DNA from: an uncultured Maribacter sp. | Lineage (GTDB): Bacteria > Bacteroidota > Bacteroidia > Flavobacteriales > Flavobacteriaceae | Assembly: GCA_905479535.1 (NCBI GenBank) | Contig: CAJQMW010000434.1 | Coordinates: 1-7,597, forward strand | Length of the DNA: 7,597 nt | Direction: 5' to 3' | In this document: in pieces, positions 6,254-7,597 of the stretch | Position numbering within the stretch: the first letter of the stretch is position 1 | Layout: each line of letters begins with the position of its first letter | Made by a program: the position numbers and the translations under genes | Notes under the pieces: generated by a model | Databases searched by the model: none | Told to the model about the DNA's origin: nothing | What the model saw: the letters and a program-made list of their open reading frames with translations, nothing else

Positions 6254-6839
6254 TAAAGTTTTTGTTAATGAGTTGCCCTTGATTTTAACAAATAAACTAT
6301 CCGAAACAGCTAACGGCGAGTATTTTTTGCTCAACCAGTCCGCTATACAAGGTGCCATAAAAGCTTTAAAGAAAAAGAAGTTGACCGAGGCCTATATCTA
6401 TCATCCTAACCACGAGGAGATTTTAAAAAAATTCACCAAGGAAATACCGCTAATAGTAGCCGCAGGTGGGGTGGTCACCAATGAAAAAGGAAAGGTCCTG
6501 TTCATTTACAGGAACGATAAATGGGATTTGCCCAAAGGAAAATTGGATAAAGGAGAGTCCATTGAAGATTGCGCAATACGTGAGGTCATGGAGGAAACCG
6601 GAGTAACGGGGTTGCGTATAGAAAACTTCTTAAGAACCACCTACCATGTTTTTAATAATGGAGGGACCCCAACCCTAAAGCAAGTGCACTGGTATGCCAT
6701 GAAAACGGAATATGATGGCAAATTGAAACCCGAAAAGAAAGAGGGAATCGTTAAGGTGAAATGGAAAGGGCCCAAAAAAATTCAGAAGGCGCTTCAGAAT
6801 TCCTATGTAAACATTAAAATTTTGTTCGAAGGGGATTAG
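6249..6839 (+). CDS. Nudix hydrolase with an N-terminal extension domain
   Basis: A 196-residue protein with a complete Nudix box at 97-119: G97, five residues, E103, seven residues, then REVMEETGV. It should hydrolyse a nucleoside diphosphate linked to another group using Mg2+; the substrate cannot be told. The preceding AAGGVVTNEKGKVLFIYRNDKWDLPKG (71-97) is the normal Nudix beta-strand lead-in. Residues 1-66 form a separate segment (MYKVFVNELPLILTNK at the start, AYIYHPNHEEILKKF at 48-62) that is not part of the Nudix fold and that I recall only as a conserved flavobacterial extension. I chose the ATG at 6249 because homologues begin MYKVFVN. A second in-frame ATG at 6240 would add three residues and overlap the pyrE start. 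The start is 7 bp from pyrE on the other strand, and the stop overlaps that of the M14 gene. Confidence 0.93.
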   Translation: MYKVFVNELPLILTNKLSETANGEYFLLNQSAIQGAIKALKKKKLTEAYIYHPNHEEILKKFTKEIPLIVAAGGVVTNEKGKVLFIYRNDKWDLPKGKLDKGESIEDCAIREVMEETGVTGLRIENFLRTTYHVFNNGGTPTLKQVHWYAMKTEYDGKLKPEKKEGIVKVKWKGPKKIQKALQNSYVNIKILFEGD

Positions 6840-7597
6840 TCCGGACTTTTTGCCACTCCTTTCGGAATTCTATAAACTGGATATTGCAGGTGCGCCTTTT
6901 CATAATAGGGGGACTTTTTAAAAATCCATTCTAATTGGGCATACCAATTTTGGGAAAGTTCTTCCTCGGCCTCTTTTTGTGATCGAAACTCTTCTGCCAG
7001 TACCGTATCTTTTGCTAATATCCTTATAGCACTATCCTCAAAGACATAGGGGGAGAAACCTTCTTTTTGTTGCAATATCGTATCAAAAAAATTCCAGTTG
7101 AAAAAAGAATCGACGGCAGTGGGCTCCAGCGTTTCCAGGATATACCTAATCCCGGGTTGGTCCGTTTTAATTACAATATCGCCTTCCGTAAAGGAAATCT
7201 TTTCCATAGCGGGGCTAACCTTAGTATTGTAATGTAGGTAATGTCCCTCGTAAGGGTTTTGAACTGTTTCAAAACTTTTAATCCTGTAGACCTCGACGGT
7301 CATGGTCGTATCAGATTGGACCGTTTCGTATTTGATTTGATTAGCCTTTAGCAAATCGACTACGTTTGTCCATTGTTTCTTAATGATATAGGAATGTGGA
7401 ATTTTAACGGAATCTGAGGGTATAAAGTAATCTAAATACTGAACCTCTTTTTCAAAAGGAATCTCTCTGTTGTATTTTAGTCTGGGAAATCCGGTGATTT
7501 CACTGATAATGGTATCCGCTTGAAAGCCTTTGAAATTTAGAACCGAACTTTTGGTTGTATCTACTTTCCAGTCTGTGAGATAATATTCCCATTCTAA
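6836..7597 (-). CDS. M14-family zinc carboxypeptidase, C-terminal part (5' end beyond window)
   Basis: An open frame runs without a stop from the window end to the TAA at 6836-6838, giving 253 residues of a larger protein. The segment with YEGHYLHYN, then PGIRYILETLEPTAVDSFFNWNFFDTILQQKEGFSPYVFED, and finally SPYYEKAHLQYPVYRIPKG at the end matches, from memory, the C-terminal region that follows the catalytic domain in large Bacteroidota M14 carboxypeptidases. The zinc ligands (HxxE and a later His) and any signal peptide lie outside the window, so activity cannot be judged. A TTG at 7352-7354 could be taken as a start, but the reading frame and family similarity continue upstream (for example IPHSYIIKKQW just before it), so it is internal. 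The gene faces the Nudix gene tail to tail with a 4-bp stop overlap. Confidence 0.75.
   Translation of the reverse strand, partial: LEWEYYLTDWKVDTTKSSVLNFKGFQADTIISEITGFPRLKYNREIPFEKEVQYLDYFIPSDSVKIPHSYIIKKQWTNVVDLLKANQIKYETVQSDTTMTVEVYRIKSFETVQNPYEGHYLHYNTKVSPAMEKISFTEGDIVIKTDQPGIRYILETLEPTAVDSFFNWNFFDTILQQKEGFSPYVFEDSAIRILAKDTVLAEEFRSQKEAEEELSQNWYAQLEWIFKKSPYYEKAHLQYPVYRIPKGVAKSPD
6838..6847. repeat. Perfect 10-bp palindrome at the Nudix/M14 stop overlap
   Basis: AGTCCGGACT is fully self-complementary and begins within the overlapping stop codons of the two convergent genes. On the plus strand it is followed by a run of T. It sits in the loop of a possible weaker outer stem (6827-6834 with 6857-6864, two G-U pairs). 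This could help end transcription rightward, but the inner palindrome has almost no loop space, so it is not a convincing intrinsic terminator. Confidence 0.4.

Noticed and set aside
6242..6358. 39-codon upstream extension of pyrE
   Set aside because: It overlaps Nudix coding sequence on the other strand and has no similarity to the PyrE N-terminus; the ATG at 6239-6241 gives the normal family length and start (M-V-L-D-K-N-T-A).
6836..7354. A separate small gene beginning at the TTG at 7352-7354
   Set aside because: The frame and the carboxypeptidase-like sequence continue upstream to the window edge, so this is the end of a larger gene.

Overview
The window is a compact, AT-rich stretch of chromosome from a Bacteroidota bacterium, most probably a member of the Flavobacteriaceae. 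The evidence is threefold. The protein set and its order (rsfS, ftsH, a LUD-domain gene, cdsA, psd on one side; birA, an SRPBCC gene, pyrE, a Nudix gene and an M14 carboxypeptidase on the other) is an arrangement I recall from flavobacteria. The sequence before start codons is A/T-rich with little or no Shine-Dalgarno. Two good matches to the Bacteroidota -7 promoter element (TAnnTTTG) lie just before rsfS and pyrE. These are housekeeping genes. I see no mobile element, CRISPR array, RNA gene, defence system or sign of recent transfer.

Layout. From about 4385 down to base 1, the minus strand carries a tight five-gene set: rsfS (ribosome silencing factor), ftsH (membrane AAA+ zinc protease), a divergent LUD-domain gene, cdsA (CDP-diacylglycerol synthase) and psd (phosphatidylserine decarboxylase, cut by the window start). 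Gaps are 8 bp, 44 bp, 1 bp and an 11-bp overlap, so the set looks like one operon read from a promoter in the only real intergenic region (4386-4477). birA (monofunctional biotin-protein ligase) is read from that region in the opposite direction.

The birA stop overlaps the stop of an SRPBCC-fold gene read towards it; this gene follows pyrE (orotate phosphoribosyltransferase) with a 1-bp gap. The pyrE start lies 7 bp from the start of a divergent Nudix hydrolase gene. The Nudix stop in turn overlaps the stop of a minus-strand gene that runs off the window end and encodes the C-terminal part of an M14-family zinc carboxypeptidase.

How the genes fit together. cdsA and psd are two steps of phosphatidylethanolamine synthesis (CDP-DAG formation, then PS decarboxylation). 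They sit behind a membrane quality-control protease and a translation-dormancy factor, so membrane lipid supply, membrane protein turnover and ribosome activity may share transcription. BirA biotinylates acetyl-CoA carboxylase, which feeds fatty acid synthesis, and PyrE makes the UMP precursor needed for CTP, the CdsA co-substrate. These last links are metabolic inference, not regulation seen in the sequence.

The most notable points are structural: the head-to-head pyrE/Nudix junction, where the pyrE -7 box contains the Nudix start codon and pyrE may be leaderless; two tail-to-tail gene pairs with overlapping stop codons; and three poorly understood parts (a LUD protein lacking the usual motifs, the N-terminal domain of the Nudix protein, and the SRPBCC protein). 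No clearly new system is present.
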